From assembly GCF_021484805.1 (NCBI RefSeq), contig NZ_CP090557.1, forward strand, positions 3,670,001 through 3,734,000: a stretch of 64,000 nt of DNA, written 5' to 3'. This document shows, in pieces, positions 44,791-53,423 of the stretch. A program made the translations under genes and the position numbers. The stretch comes from Tellurirhabdus bombi (GTDB lineage Bacteria; Bacteroidota; Bacteroidia; Cytophagales; Spirosomataceae). The notes below the pieces were generated by a model. The model was not told the DNA's origin, did no database searches, and saw nothing but the letters and a program-made list of their open reading frames with translations. Position 1 is the first letter of the stretch, and every line of letters begins with the position of its first letter.

Positions 44791-46092
44791 TCAAATAGTT
44801 TGTAATTCCGCTTCGACCGATTCTACCACCACTTTTTTACCAAAATTGACTAAGAAGAGCAGTAAACCCGCGATGACCACGATGGCTCCGATGTACATAA
44901 AAGCTTGTCCGTAGCTGATGGACTGCGATTTGAACAGAAAGCCCATCAGCATGCCGCCGATGTTGCCTCCGGCCCCGACCACGCCCGAAATAACGCCCAC
45001 CGCCTTCGGATTGACGAACGGAACAATGGCGTAGGTGCTCCCGTTGGCCATTTTCAGGAACAGCGCAAACGTGATCATGGACACAATAGCCAGCGTCAGG
45101 TTGCCGGAGTTGGCAAACAGAATAATGCCAACACCTTCCAGCAGCAGCATACCCGCCAGGAGAATTCCTTTGCCGCGCATTCCGTAGTTCTGGCCCACTT
45201 TATCAGCCACAATACCGCCCAGGGCGCGGGCGAAAATATTCATAAATCCAAACAGCATGGCCCAGAAACCAGCTTCGGTTTCTTTCATGTTGAAATTATC
45301 GAAGAAGTACAGCGAGGCCACCCCATCGAATGTGATTTCCATGCCGAAGCAGCAGGCATACGCCAGCGAAAGCGCCCAAACCCGCACATCGGCGCAGGCT
45401 TTCCAGAAGCTTACTTTTTCGGCTTTTGCCGTTGTCCGTTCAATCTCATTGTAGTTCCCGTTGGGCGTATCTTTGGTATACCGGTAGTAAACAAAGGCCA
45501 TTACCAGCATCATCAAACCCGGCACCACCATCGCCAGTCGCCAGGCTTCGGCTTTTGTGTAGCCGAAACCGATAATCACCGCCATAATCATGGGCATGGC
45601 CAGCTGGGTAATGCCACCGCCCAGATTCCCCCAACCGCCCGCTACGGCATTGGCCGTGCCTTTGATTTTCGGCGCAAACATCATGGACGTGTGAAACTGC
45701 GTGATTACGAACGACGCTCCGATCACGCCAATGGCTAGCCGAAACAGTAAAAACGTGGTGTAATCGTGGGCCAAACCCACCAGCATAACGGGAAACGCAC
45801 CGATGGCTAGCAAGGCCGTGTATGTTTTCCGAGGGCCCCAGGTGTCACAGAGTTTTCCAATGATTAATCGGGCAAAAATGGTCGCCGACACTGCCGCAAT
45901 GATGGTATTGCCTACCTGCGGCTTGGTTAAGTTCAAGTCGGCCCGAATTGCCGGCATTAAGGGAGCCAGCCCGAACCAGCCGAAAAAACAAACGAAGAAG
46001 GTTAACCAGGTGATGTGAAAAGTCTGCATCTGAATGCCCTTGAAGCTAAAGACAGGCAGCTTTTCCAGTGGCTTATTGGATGATACGTTCAT
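44791..46092 (-). CDS. narK: Nitrate/nitrite MFS transporter, NarK/NasA type
   Basis: 433 residues with twelve hydrophobic segments. NarK signatures are present: WLTFFVCFFGWFGLAPLMPAI in TM1, ARLIIGKLCDTWGPRKTY after TM2, and the Gly-rich AVAGGWGNLGGGITQL in TM5 and GVVGAGGNIGGMLMG in TM11. The arginines that bind the anion in this family appear to be in place (ARLIIG; FARALGG). It imports nitrate across the inner membrane; nitrite exchange cannot be excluded. It sits between the porin-like gene and the nitrate reductase, with 24 and 4 bp gaps, so they form one operon. Confidence 0.93.
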   Translation of the reverse strand: MNVSSNKPLEKLPVFSFKGIQMQTFHITWLTFFVCFFGWFGLAPLMPAIRADLNLTKPQVGNTIIAAVSATIFARLIIGKLCDTWGPRKTYTALLAIGAFPVMLVGLAHDYTTFLLFRLAIGVIGASFVITQFHTSMMFAPKIKGTANAVAGGWGNLGGGITQLAMPMIMAVIIGFGYTKAEAWRLAMVVPGLMMLVMAFVYYRYTKDTPNGNYNEIERTTAKAEKVSFWKACADVRVWALSLAYACCFGMEITFDGVASLYFFDNFNMKETEAGFWAMLFGFMNIFARALGGIVADKVGQNYGMRGKGILLAGMLLLEGVGIILFANSGNLTLAIVSMITFALFLKMANGSTYAIVPFVNPKAVGVISGVVGAGGNIGGMLMGFLFKSQSISYGQAFMYIGAIVVIAGLLLFLVNFGKKVVVESVEAELQTI

Positions 46093-46116
46093 GGTTGTTT
46101 CTGGTTTAATAGTCGG

Positions 46117-47646
46117 TTATTTGGCGAAAAAATCAGGTCGAATGTTGATCATTAGATAGCCCCAGGTGCCCCGTTTTTCCTTCTGGTTCATGGTGCCTTG
46201 CTTGGTATATTCCAGTGAATTGGTGCCGTTCATGAGCGCATACCCCGCCTCCAGGGTCGTAAATTTATTCAGGCTGTAGGTTGCCGTGAGGTCATATTCA
46301 ACGCCTAGCGATGACGGCAGCTTTGCACCCACCGGGGCATCCGGCATCTTGTTCAGGGTGGGGGCCGCTAGCGCAAAATAGTGCACATCCAGCGCCGTAG
46401 TCAGTCGTTTTCCGGTGTATTTGAATTTCAGGAAGGCATCTTTCAGGCCTCCGGCGGGTGAGCCGGTACCGACGTAAAAATAGTCCATGTAGCCCCAGTG
46501 CTTGTGCGGAGTCCCGTACAACGGGTCGAAGCGGCTAGTCTCACCTCCTTTCAGCGTAGTCGCGTTGTTGCCCGAAAGTAATTCATACCCCGGACTAACG
46601 CTCAGGAAGCCTTTCTGAAAAACAACGTTCGCGCCGTAATGGTAAGCCTTCCGCAGGCGCAGCCCGTCGCGGTCTCTGCCGCTTTGCCCATACCCAAACG
46701 CCTGCCAGCTGATCTGACCCGCTTTCACCGCCGGAACGGTTAGCTGCCCGGTTAGCATGGCCCCGTAGGTGAGCCGGGAATTAACACCGGATATATCATA
46801 ACGCCTACCGTATACGTACCCCGTCGAAACACTACCTAAGGAGTCGATGCGGTATTTTGAGAAATCATCTTTAAAAAGCAATCCTGAGAATTTTGTCTTG
46901 CCGAATTTCCGGCTCAGGTAAGCCATCTGAAAAGCTTTGAATTGCTGGTTCTGGCCATTGGTGCTCACCGCACTGGCGACAACCGGCGCGCCACCTTTGC
47001 CCGTTGTTGGCAAGAAACCCGCCGGAATCGGTAATGAAATGCCCTGATTGGATAAAGCAAAGGCTGGGCTGTTGGCTGGCGTGTAAGCGGTGCCTGTCGC
47101 GCCGAATGCATCTGTATTTTGGTTGAAGCCCAAACCAATATCCAAGGCCCACCCCCGATGCTGCGCTTTGAGCAACGCGGCATCAAACCGACGCCCCTGC
47201 TGAAGCCAGTCCAGGTTACCCAACAGGCGGACATCATCGTAAACTAATTCTTGACGGCCCAGTTTTAAGGATAGATAATCGATCAGCTTGACTTTTAGGG
47301 TGCTATCGGCCCGATTGATGAGCACCACATCCGCCCAGGCTTCGTGGACCATCAGTTTATTTCCGTCGGCGCTGCTGATGGTAGAAGCATCCTGGCCCCA
47401 GACGCGCACATCCTGCACGGCTACATTGAATAAGACCCGCTCCCATTTGTAGCCCAATGTCAAGCGCGTCCGTTGCGAGGTGAAGGCGGCGGCCTTGCTG
47501 TGTTTTGGCGTCAGATTTCCGTATCCATCGCGTAATTCAGTGCGCGTTCGGACTTGCCCAATCAGGGAAATCTGCGCTCGGATTGGCACGTGAATACCCA
47601 TCAGAAAGGCACTGGCGAGTGCAATCTGTTTAACGTATACGTTCAT
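46117..47646 (-). CDS. Alginate-export-family outer-membrane barrel, porin-like
   Basis: 509 residues with signal peptide ending RAQISLIGQ. The body alternates polar and aromatic residues in beta strands (QRTRLTLGYKWERVLFNVAVQDVRVWGQ, LSLKLGRQELVYDDVRLLG) and ends GYLMINIRPDFFAK with a penultimate aromatic, as outer-membrane barrels do. RTELRDGYGN and GRQELVYDDVRLLGN are typical of the alginate_exp family. In this operon it most likely lets nitrate through the outer membrane; alginate is not implied. It is the first gene of the leftward nitrate operon. Its own promoter could not be identified with confidence in the 326 bp upstream. Confidence 0.85.
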   Translation of the reverse strand: MNVYVKQIALASAFLMGIHVPIRAQISLIGQVRTRTELRDGYGNLTPKHSKAAAFTSQRTRLTLGYKWERVLFNVAVQDVRVWGQDASTISSADGNKLMVHEAWADVVLINRADSTLKVKLIDYLSLKLGRQELVYDDVRLLGNLDWLQQGRRFDAALLKAQHRGWALDIGLGFNQNTDAFGATGTAYTPANSPAFALSNQGISLPIPAGFLPTTGKGGAPVVASAVSTNGQNQQFKAFQMAYLSRKFGKTKFSGLLFKDDFSKYRIDSLGSVSTGYVYGRRYDISGVNSRLTYGAMLTGQLTVPAVKAGQISWQAFGYGQSGRDRDGLRLRKAYHYGANVVFQKGFLSVSPGYELLSGNNATTLKGGETSRFDPLYGTPHKHWGYMDYFYVGTGSPAGGLKDAFLKFKYTGKRLTTALDVHYFALAAPTLNKMPDAPVGAKLPSSLGVEYDLTATYSLNKFTTLEAGYALMNGTNSLEYTKQGTMNQKEKRGTWGYLMINIRPDFFAK

Positions 47647-47691
47647 GGCATACTAGCCGGTTAGAAGAAAATGAAAAATCCAGGAAATGAA

Positions 47692-47851
47692 TCAATGAGT
47701 GAGTGAATGAGAGAGTAACTAGGCGATTTCCAGCCCATTGACCCGGCAGATCATCTAATTCGATTTTGCGCAATGACTTAAGTAATCAAGCAGAATTAAC
47801 ACCCTGAAATTCGATTGTTGATTCGCTCAATCACTAATTCGCTCATTCACT
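47692..47851 (-). repeat. Dispersed repeat, copy B
   Basis: 160 bp in reverse orientation to copy A (31266-31432). The left-end 13-mer AGTGAATGAGCGA and right-end CACTCATTGA are identical; the core (47705-47741) matches 28 of 37 positions. It lies in the upstream region of the nitrate operon. Confidence 0.7.
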
Positions 47852-47899
47852 TGCGGCAGAAGCGGATTTGTTTTAGGTTTCTTTTTTCATTTTCTTTGA

Positions 47900-47971
47900 T
47901 GCGTTTGTGTTTTACATAGACAAACCTGTTTGGCCGATCCAAAGGTGCCCCCACACCGGATCGGCTTTTTT
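47900..47971 (+). ncRNA. Candidate small RNA on the plus strand
   Basis: TTG (47868-47870), 20 bases, TTTCTTTG (47891-47898; 7 of 8 to TAnnTTTG), then about 70 nt ending in a terminator: GCCGATCC (47933-47940) pairs with GGATCGGC (47958-47965), with an inner GGTG/CACC stem and a T6 run. No gene reads into this terminator on the plus strand. Confidence 0.35.
47933..47971 (+). terminator. Plus-strand intrinsic terminator without an upstream gene
   Basis: 8-bp stem plus a 4-bp inner stem followed by T6 on the plus strand. On the minus strand, where cobA ends two bases away, no T run follows the stem. Confidence 0.65.
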
Positions 47972-47972
47972 A

Positions 47973-48731
47973 TTAGCAAGCCATCGGTATGTGGCGCAAA
48001 CACTCCACCAGATAGGTTGGGTGCAAGGCTACTACTTCACCGATAATAATGACTGCGGGCGCCCCCACGCCCTGATCAGCCACCAGATGCGGCATTTTCC
48101 AAACCTGTCCAACCAGACACTGTTCGTCGGGACGGGTTCCATTTTGGATCACCGCCATGGGCAGATGCCCCCGCCCCGCCTGGCAATACAGCGCGCATAT
48201 TTCCGCTAACTTATTCATTCCCATTAAGACCACCACGGTTGCTTTCGACTTCACGGCTAGCTGCAAGTCTTCCGAAAGTTCGCCATGCCGCGTGGTTCCG
48301 GTAATGACCCAGAAACTCTCACTCACACCCCGACAGGTAACCGGGATGCCCTGCGAAGCCGGCACGGCAATGCTGCTGGATACGCCGGGTACCACCTCAC
48401 ACTGAATACCACATTGGCGGACGTATTCCAGCTCTTCATAACCACGCCCAAACACGAAGGAATCCCCCCCTTTAAGCCGAACGACGTGCCCATGTTTAAT
48501 GGCCATCTGCACAATCAACTGGTTGATTTCTTCCTGCGAAAGCGATGCTCTACCCGCCCGTTTTCCAACGTAGGTTTTAACCGCATTTTCGGGCGCAAAC
48601 TCCAGTAAGGTATCGTTAGCCAGATCGTCGTATAAAACCACATTGGCTTGCCGAAGCGCTCTAATTCCTTTTAAGGTAATCAGTTCGCCATCGCCGGGTC
48701 CCGCCCCCACAAGTGTAAGTTTCGGCTGCAT
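47973..48731 (-). CDS. cobA: Uroporphyrinogen-III C-methyltransferase
   Basis: 252 residues, the single-domain SUMT form. It transfers two methyl groups from SAM to uroporphyrinogen III to make precorrin-2, the first step to siroheme. Signatures: TLVGAGPGDGELITLKGIRAL, VVLYDDLANDTLL, HVVRLKGGDSFVFGRGYEEL and VPGVSSSIAVPASQGIPVT. Siroheme is the cofactor of NirB, which is divergent from this gene, so the location fits. No precorrin-2 dehydrogenase/ferrochelatase gene is seen in the window. Confidence 0.95.
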   Translation of the reverse strand: MQPKLTLVGAGPGDGELITLKGIRALRQANVVLYDDLANDTLLEFAPENAVKTYVGKRAGRASLSQEEINQLIVQMAIKHGHVVRLKGGDSFVFGRGYEELEYVRQCGIQCEVVPGVSSSIAVPASQGIPVTCRGVSESFWVITGTTRHGELSEDLQLAVKSKATVVVLMGMNKLAEICALYCQAGRGHLPMAVIQNGTRPDEQCLVGQVWKMPHLVADQGVGAPAVIIIGEVVALHPTYLVECLRHIPMAC

Positions 48732-48796
48732 CGCTTTTAGATTAATAGTTGAAATATACTATAAGTACTAAATTTCTATTATTGAAATATCTGCTT

Positions 48797-48826
48797 CAAA
48801 TTTATAGGTGTTATTTTGAAAAACAA
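48797..48826 (-). promoter_or_regulatory. Promoter of cobA
   Basis: Minus strand TTG (48824-48826), 19 bases, TAAATTTG (48797-48804). An ATAGGT-N18-ACCTAT dyad (48804-48833) spans the promoter and may be its operator. Two copies of TTGAAATAT (48749-48757, 48782-48790) lie 33 bp apart in the leader. Confidence 0.6.
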
Positions 48827-48901
48827 TACCTATTTGTCAATTATTACTTCAAAAGCATAGTTACTTAAAATTAAATATTAGGATTTAGCGAAAAGTCAGT
48901 T

Positions 48902-49001
48902 TAATTTTGAACCATATTATTCCAACACAAAACGGGGGTTAAATTGGAATAAGTCAATTATTTAACAGGTTTGTTTTATTACTATAGTTATTACTAACTA
49001 T
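48902..49001 (+). promoter_or_regulatory. nirB control region: -7 box, long dyad and start-codon hairpin
   Basis: TAATTTTG (48902-48909) fits the -7 pattern. Just downstream is a perfect dyad TTATTCCAA-N18-TTGGAATAA (48917-48952), and ATAGTTA-ttac-TAACTAT (48984-49001), whose right arm includes the A and T of the nirB start codon. The first may be an operator or leader hairpin; the second may limit ribosome access. Confidence 0.5.
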
Positions 49002-51534
49002 GAGCACGAGCAAAAACAAGCAGATCGTTGTTATCGGCAACGGCATGGTAGGCTACAAATTCTGTGAGAAATTAGTCGCCAAACAAAAAAATGAGCAGTC
49101 GTTCTCACTGACTGTTTTTGGGGAAGAACCCCGTGTTGCCTACGACCGCGTTCACCTGAGCGCCTATTTTGATGGTAAAACGGCGGATGACCTTACACTG
49201 GCACCCGAAAACTGGTACGCCGAAAACGGGATTCAGCTGTACCTAACCGATCCGGTTGTTGACATTGATCGGGAGCGCAAACTGGTTCGGTCCCACCACG
49301 GAATTGTAGTACCTTATGACTATTTAATACTAGCCACGGGTTCCGGCGCTTTTGTCCCGCCGGTGGCCGGCGTCGAAAAAGACGGGGTGTTTGTCTACCG
49401 AACGATTGAGGATTTAGAGCTTATTCAGTCGCACACGCGAAAGACCTGTACCGGTTCCACTTCCCGGGGCGCAGTGCTGGGCGGCGGCTTACTCGGCCTG
49501 GAAGCGGCCAAAGCCCTGCTCGACCTGGGAATTAACGAGGCGCACGTCATCGAGTTTGCCCCCCGCCTGATGCCCCGCCAGATCGACGAGGCAGGCTCTG
49601 GGGTGCTGCAACGAAAGCTGGAAGCCCTGGGCCTTACCATCCACCTGTCTAAAAGTACCCAGCAAATTACGGGCGATGACACCATCACGGGCCTTCAGTT
49701 TGCCGACGGCACTACGCTAGACGTGGATATGCTGATTATTTCGGCGGGTATTCGGCCTCGGGATGAACTAGCGAAAGCGGCGGGTCTGGCCACTCACCCA
49801 CGCGGTGGCATCGTTGTCGATAATTTCCTTCAGACCACTGATCCGGCCATTTTCGCCATTGGGGAATGCGCACTGGCGCACCAGATGATTTACGGTTTGG
49901 TAGCTCCCGGCTACGACATGGCCGAAGTGGTGGCTTCCCGGCTGATGGGGGAAGAAAAGGAATTCAAGCCTTACGACATGTCTACCAAGTTGAAATTGAT
50001 CGGGGTAGACGTCGCTTCCTTTGGGGATCCCTTCGCGGAAGAGCCCGCCTACCGTACCATTTCTTACGAAAACAAAGCGAAAGGCATTTATAAACGAATT
50101 AATGTTACGCCCGACGGTAAAGAGCTGGTTGGCGGTATTTTAGTGGGCGATGCGGAACAGTATAACATGCTGTTGCAGACCTGCAAAAACAGGACGGTTC
50201 TTCCGCCCGATCCTGAAGACCTGATTCTGGGTTCTAGAGGTGGTGAAGAAGCGGGTGCCGGGGTTATGGGGCTGCCCGATGATGCCCTGATTTGCTCCTG
50301 CGAAGCCATTACGAAAGCGATGCTTTGCCACGAAATCAGCGAGAATGGCCACAATACAGTCGAAGCGCTCAAAAAAAAGACCAAGGCTTGTACGGGTTGC
50401 GGGGGCTGCACGCCGCTGGTGAAAGATTTGATTCAGGGCGTGATGAAGCAGCAGGGCCTGTATGTTCGGAACACACTCTGTGAACACTTCGACTATACGC
50501 GCCAGGAATTGCTGGATTTGATTAAAATTAACCGCCTGAAAACCTACAACGCCGTTTTGGATCATTTCGGGAAAGGCGATGGCTGCGAGGTTTGCAAACC
50601 GTTGGTCGCTTCGCTTCTGGCCACCCTTTGGAATGAAAACATCCTGGAAAAAGGCCGCGCCACCATTCAGGATTCCAACGACCGCTTTCTGGCTAACATC
50701 CAGAAAGGAGGCACGTACTCCGTGGTGCCGCGCATTCCCGGCGGCGAAATCACACCCGACAAGCTGATCGTGATTGGTCAGGTGGCCAAGAAATACGGTC
50801 TTTACACCAAGATTACGGGCGGCCAGCGCATCGACTTGTTCGGCGCCCACGTCGGCGATTTGCCCACAATCTGGGCGGAGCTGATTGCCGCGGGTTTTGA
50901 AAGTGGCCATGCGTATGGCAAATCCCTTCGGACAGTTAAAAGTTGCGTCGGGTCAACCTGGTGCCGGTATGGGGTGCAGGACTCGGTTTCCTTCGCCATC
51001 GAAATAGAAGAACGCTACAAGGGCGTGCGGTCGCCGCACAAAATGAAGTCGGGCGTATCGGGTTGTATCCGGGAATGCGCCGAAGCCCAGAGTAAAGATT
51101 TTGGGATTATCGCTACCGAAAAAGGCTGGAATCTGTACGTGGGGGGCAACGGCGGCTCTAAACCGCAGCACGCCCAGTTGCTGGCTTCCGACGTGGACAA
51201 AGAAACATGCATCCGCTACATCGACCGCTTCCTGATGTTTTACATCAAAACCGCCGAGCCCCTCATGCGTACTGCTCCCTGGCTGACCAAAATGGAAGGC
51301 GGAATGACTTACCTCAAAGCGGTTGTGGTAGATGATGTGCTGGGAATTGCTGCCGATCTGGAACAGGAAATGCAGTTGCTGGTCGATACGTTCAAGTGCG
51401 AATGGACCGAGGTGGTCGAAAATCCGACGCTAAGTAGTCATTTTACGCACTTCGTAAACGCTCCTGCCCAGAAAGACCCAAATGTTGTTTTCACCGACTT
51501 ACGGGAGCAAAAACGCGCCCAGGAATGGAAATAA
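49000..51534 (+). CDS. nirB: NADH-dependent nitrite reductase large subunit
   Basis: 844 residues, full length. It reduces nitrite to ammonium with NAD(P)H in the cytoplasm. The N-terminal FAD loop (IVVIGNGMVGYKFCE), the NAD loop (AVLGGGLLGLEAAKALLDLG) and the FAD contact (AIFAIGECAL) are intact. A BFD-like [2Fe-2S] domain starts near residue 430 (CSCEAITKAMLC, ACTGCGGC). The siroheme/[4Fe-4S] ligands are complete: KSCVGSTWCRYG (about residue 647) and SGCIRECAEA (about residue 687). nirD follows after 58 bp. Confidence 0.97.
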   Translation: MSTSKNKQIVVIGNGMVGYKFCEKLVAKQKNEQSFSLTVFGEEPRVAYDRVHLSAYFDGKTADDLTLAPENWYAENGIQLYLTDPVVDIDRERKLVRSHHGIVVPYDYLILATGSGAFVPPVAGVEKDGVFVYRTIEDLELIQSHTRKTCTGSTSRGAVLGGGLLGLEAAKALLDLGINEAHVIEFAPRLMPRQIDEAGSGVLQRKLEALGLTIHLSKSTQQITGDDTITGLQFADGTTLDVDMLIISAGIRPRDELAKAAGLATHPRGGIVVDNFLQTTDPAIFAIGECALAHQMIYGLVAPGYDMAEVVASRLMGEEKEFKPYDMSTKLKLIGVDVASFGDPFAEEPAYRTISYENKAKGIYKRINVTPDGKELVGGILVGDAEQYNMLLQTCKNRTVLPPDPEDLILGSRGGEEAGAGVMGLPDDALICSCEAITKAMLCHEISENGHNTVEALKKKTKACTGCGGCTPLVKDLIQGVMKQQGLYVRNTLCEHFDYTRQELLDLIKINRLKTYNAVLDHFGKGDGCEVCKPLVASLLATLWNENILEKGRATIQDSNDRFLANIQKGGTYSVVPRIPGGEITPDKLIVIGQVAKKYGLYTKITGGQRIDLFGAHVGDLPTIWAELIAAGFESGHAYGKSLRTVKSCVGSTWCRYGVQDSVSFAIEIEERYKGVRSPHKMKSGVSGCIRECAEAQSKDFGIIATEKGWNLYVGGNGGSKPQHAQLLASDVDKETCIRYIDRFLMFYIKTAEPLMRTAPWLTKMEGGMTYLKAVVVDDVLGIAADLEQEMQLLVDTFKCEWTEVVENPTLSSHFTHFVNAPAQKDPNVVFTDLREQKRAQEWK

Positions 51535-51592
51535 CGTGCCCTAGTAACCAATCATTTAATCCTTTCTTAGAGCCCTCTAAATCAGCAACAAC

Positions 51593-51949
51593 ATGGAAGC
51601 GATTACCCTCAATAAAGAAAATATAACCTGGCACCTGGCTTGTCGGATTGAAGATATTCCTGAAGATGGCGGGGCCTGCGCTCTGATCGAAGGCAAGCAG
51701 ATTGCCATTTATAATTTCACCCGGCGAGGCGAGTGGTATGCCACCGATAACGAATGTCCGCACCGCCAGCAAATGGTCCTTTCGCGCGGCATGATTGGCA
51801 GCCAGGGAGACGAGCCCAAGGTGGCCTGTCCTTTCCACAAGAAAACATTTTCGCTTCAAAACGGCCACTGTCTGAACGACGAAGGATACCGAATTAACAC
51901 CTTTCCCGTCAAAATAAAGGAAGGATTGGTGTATATTGGGGTAGAATGA
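51593..51949 (+). CDS. nirD: Nitrite reductase small subunit, Rieske-type
   Basis: 118 residues, the normal NirD size. The Rieske [2Fe-2S] ligands are present as C-x-H in NECPHRQQMVLSRG and C-x2-H in VACPFHKKTFSL; in many NirD proteins these are lost, so here a cluster may be bound. It partners NirB in reducing nitrite. The next gene, the sensor kinase, starts eight bases after its stop, so kinase and reductase genes are cotranscribed. Confidence 0.93.
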   Translation: MEAITLNKENITWHLACRIEDIPEDGGACALIEGKQIAIYNFTRRGEWYATDNECPHRQQMVLSRGMIGSQGDEPKVACPFHKKTFSLQNGHCLNDEGYRINTFPVKIKEGLVYIGVE

Positions 51950-51957
51950 AGTAACCA

Positions 51958-53418
51958 ATGGAAGAACTTGACCGACAGGTAGCCCGCCGGTTAACACGAT
52001 TTTATGTGATGGCGCTCACCGTCCTGGCCGTGTTAACCTTAAGCGGGCTCCTGTTTATTAAACGCACAATCAGCAATCATTACGACGATAGCCGGGTCGT
52101 TAACGTGGCGGGGCGGCAGCGCATGCTCAGCCAGCGCTTAACCAAACTGGCCGTGGTACGAATCACCGGCATTCCCTCCGCCGATAAAGCTCCTTTTGAC
52201 TCCCTGCTGCACACCTGGAGCCAAAGTCATATTCAGTTGCGGAACGGAATGCTCCAAATGGAGAAGGCTTACTCCGTACGAAAAAGTAAGCAATTGGAAG
52301 GCATGTTCAAGCAGCTTGAGCCTACCTTTCAGTCCATTCATCAAGGTTTTGCGGTCATCGATTCATCAACCACAACCCTCGATCAGAAACAGGCCGCACT
52401 CCGAATCATCTTGCAGGAAGAGCCCGCTTTTCTGGATCAGATGAACAGGATTGTTTTCCAATTTGATGAAGAAAGCCTCTACCGGGTTACCCAGCTTGAA
52501 CGCGTCGAATGGATTTTAACCATTGCGACACTCCTGACACTAATTCTGGAGGCGCTGCTTGTGTTTCGCCCCGTTGTCAACCATACCAAGGATGTCATTC
52601 GTAAGCTTACCAAATCCGATGAATCGTTGCGACTGGCCAACAAACACCTCGAAGTGGCCAACCTGGATCTGGCATCGGCTAATCATCAACTGAAAATCAC
52701 CCAACAGAAACTTGTTCGCGCGACCGAAGAGAAATACCAGCTTAAAATTTCCGAAGATACGATCCGTTCTGCCGCCCTGCTGGAAGGCCAGGAAGAAGAA
52801 CGCCGACGCTTTGCCCGGGAACTCCACGACGGCATTGGCCAGATGCTGACGGGGCTGAAACTGCACGCCGAAAAATTAAAGCTGGGACCATTTGCCGAGG
52901 AAAAGCAAAAACAGCGCTTTCATGAACTCTGCGACCTTATTTATGACACCATTCAGTCGACTCGTCAAATTTCTCACAACTTGATGCCTTCGGTTTTGGG
53001 TGATTTTGGATTGGAAGCTACCTTGCAGCTTTTGGCGGAGCAAACAGCCCGCTCGTCGGGGGTCGACGTTATTTTTGAAGGCTTAACCAACGACAAGCGA
53101 TTGAGTCCCGCGCAGGAAATTGGTCTTTACCGAATCGCCCAGGAAGCCCTCAACAATGCCATCAAACATGCCAATGCCCAAACGATTCAGCTGCATCTGA
53201 AACAGCAAGGGCGCACTGTTTTGCTGTGTATTGAGGATGATGGCAAAGGCTTTGTCGTAAAAACAACGCGTAAAGACGACACGCGACCGGCCGCCATCAA
53301 GGGCATTGAAAACATGCGGACCCGGGCGCGCTTCCTGAACGGCGATCTAACCATCACGTCGAAGTTAAAGAAAGGAACGAAGGTTACTGTTCAGCTTAAT
53401 TTGCCCTCTAGTTCTTAA
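51958..53418 (+). CDS. NarX-like nitrate/nitrite sensor histidine kinase
   Basis: 486 residues. TM1 (FYVMALTVLAVLTLSGLLFI) and TM2 (ILTIATLLTLILEALLVF) flank a periplasmic four-helix domain of the PilJ/NarX type. It contains the P-box-like RVVNVAGRQRMLSQRLTKLAVVR, whose Arg residue is in the place that binds nitrate in NarX, and FLDQMNRIVFQFDEES. After a coiled coil comes a HisKA_3 domain with the phospho-His in FARELHDGIGQML (about residue 290) and a HATPase domain (ALNNAIKHANAQ, EDDGKGF). It should sense nitrate or nitrite and phosphorylate the adjacent regulator, five bases downstream. Confidence 0.9.
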   Translation: MEELDRQVARRLTRFYVMALTVLAVLTLSGLLFIKRTISNHYDDSRVVNVAGRQRMLSQRLTKLAVVRITGIPSADKAPFDSLLHTWSQSHIQLRNGMLQMEKAYSVRKSKQLEGMFKQLEPTFQSIHQGFAVIDSSTTTLDQKQAALRIILQEEPAFLDQMNRIVFQFDEESLYRVTQLERVEWILTIATLLTLILEALLVFRPVVNHTKDVIRKLTKSDESLRLANKHLEVANLDLASANHQLKITQQKLVRATEEKYQLKISEDTIRSAALLEGQEEERRRFARELHDGIGQMLTGLKLHAEKLKLGPFAEEKQKQRFHELCDLIYDTIQSTRQISHNLMPSVLGDFGLEATLQLLAEQTARSSGVDVIFEGLTNDKRLSPAQEIGLYRIAQEALNNAIKHANAQTIQLHLKQQGRTVLLCIEDDGKGFVVKTTRKDDTRPAAIKGIENMRTRARFLNGDLTITSKLKKGTKVTVQLNLPSSS

Positions 53419-53423
53419 AGATT

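Larger units (their letters stand above)
47647..47972. other. Intergenic region with repeat copy B and a short plus-strand transcription unit
   Basis: The 326 bp between the porin-like gene and cobA hold dispersed repeat copy B (47692-47851) and a promoter-like and terminator pair on the plus strand (47868-47971). I see no protein-coding features. Confidence 0.6.

Noticed and set aside
44905-45738. 277-codon frame opposite the NarK gene
   Set aside because: Composition (His/Gln-rich, no domains) is that of an antisense shadow of a membrane protein gene.
47647-47972. Possible riboswitch upstream of the nitrate operon
   Set aside because: The only strong hairpin terminates on the plus strand, not on the operon strand, and no known riboswitch core is recognisable.
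47907-48209. 100-codon rightward frame over the cobA 3' end
   Set aside because: It crosses the terminator hairpin at 47933-47971 and is antisense to the cobA coding sequence; no protein features.
50140-50910. 256-codon leftward frame opposite nirB
   Set aside because: nirB has complete cofactor motifs through this region; the opposite frame is a shadow.
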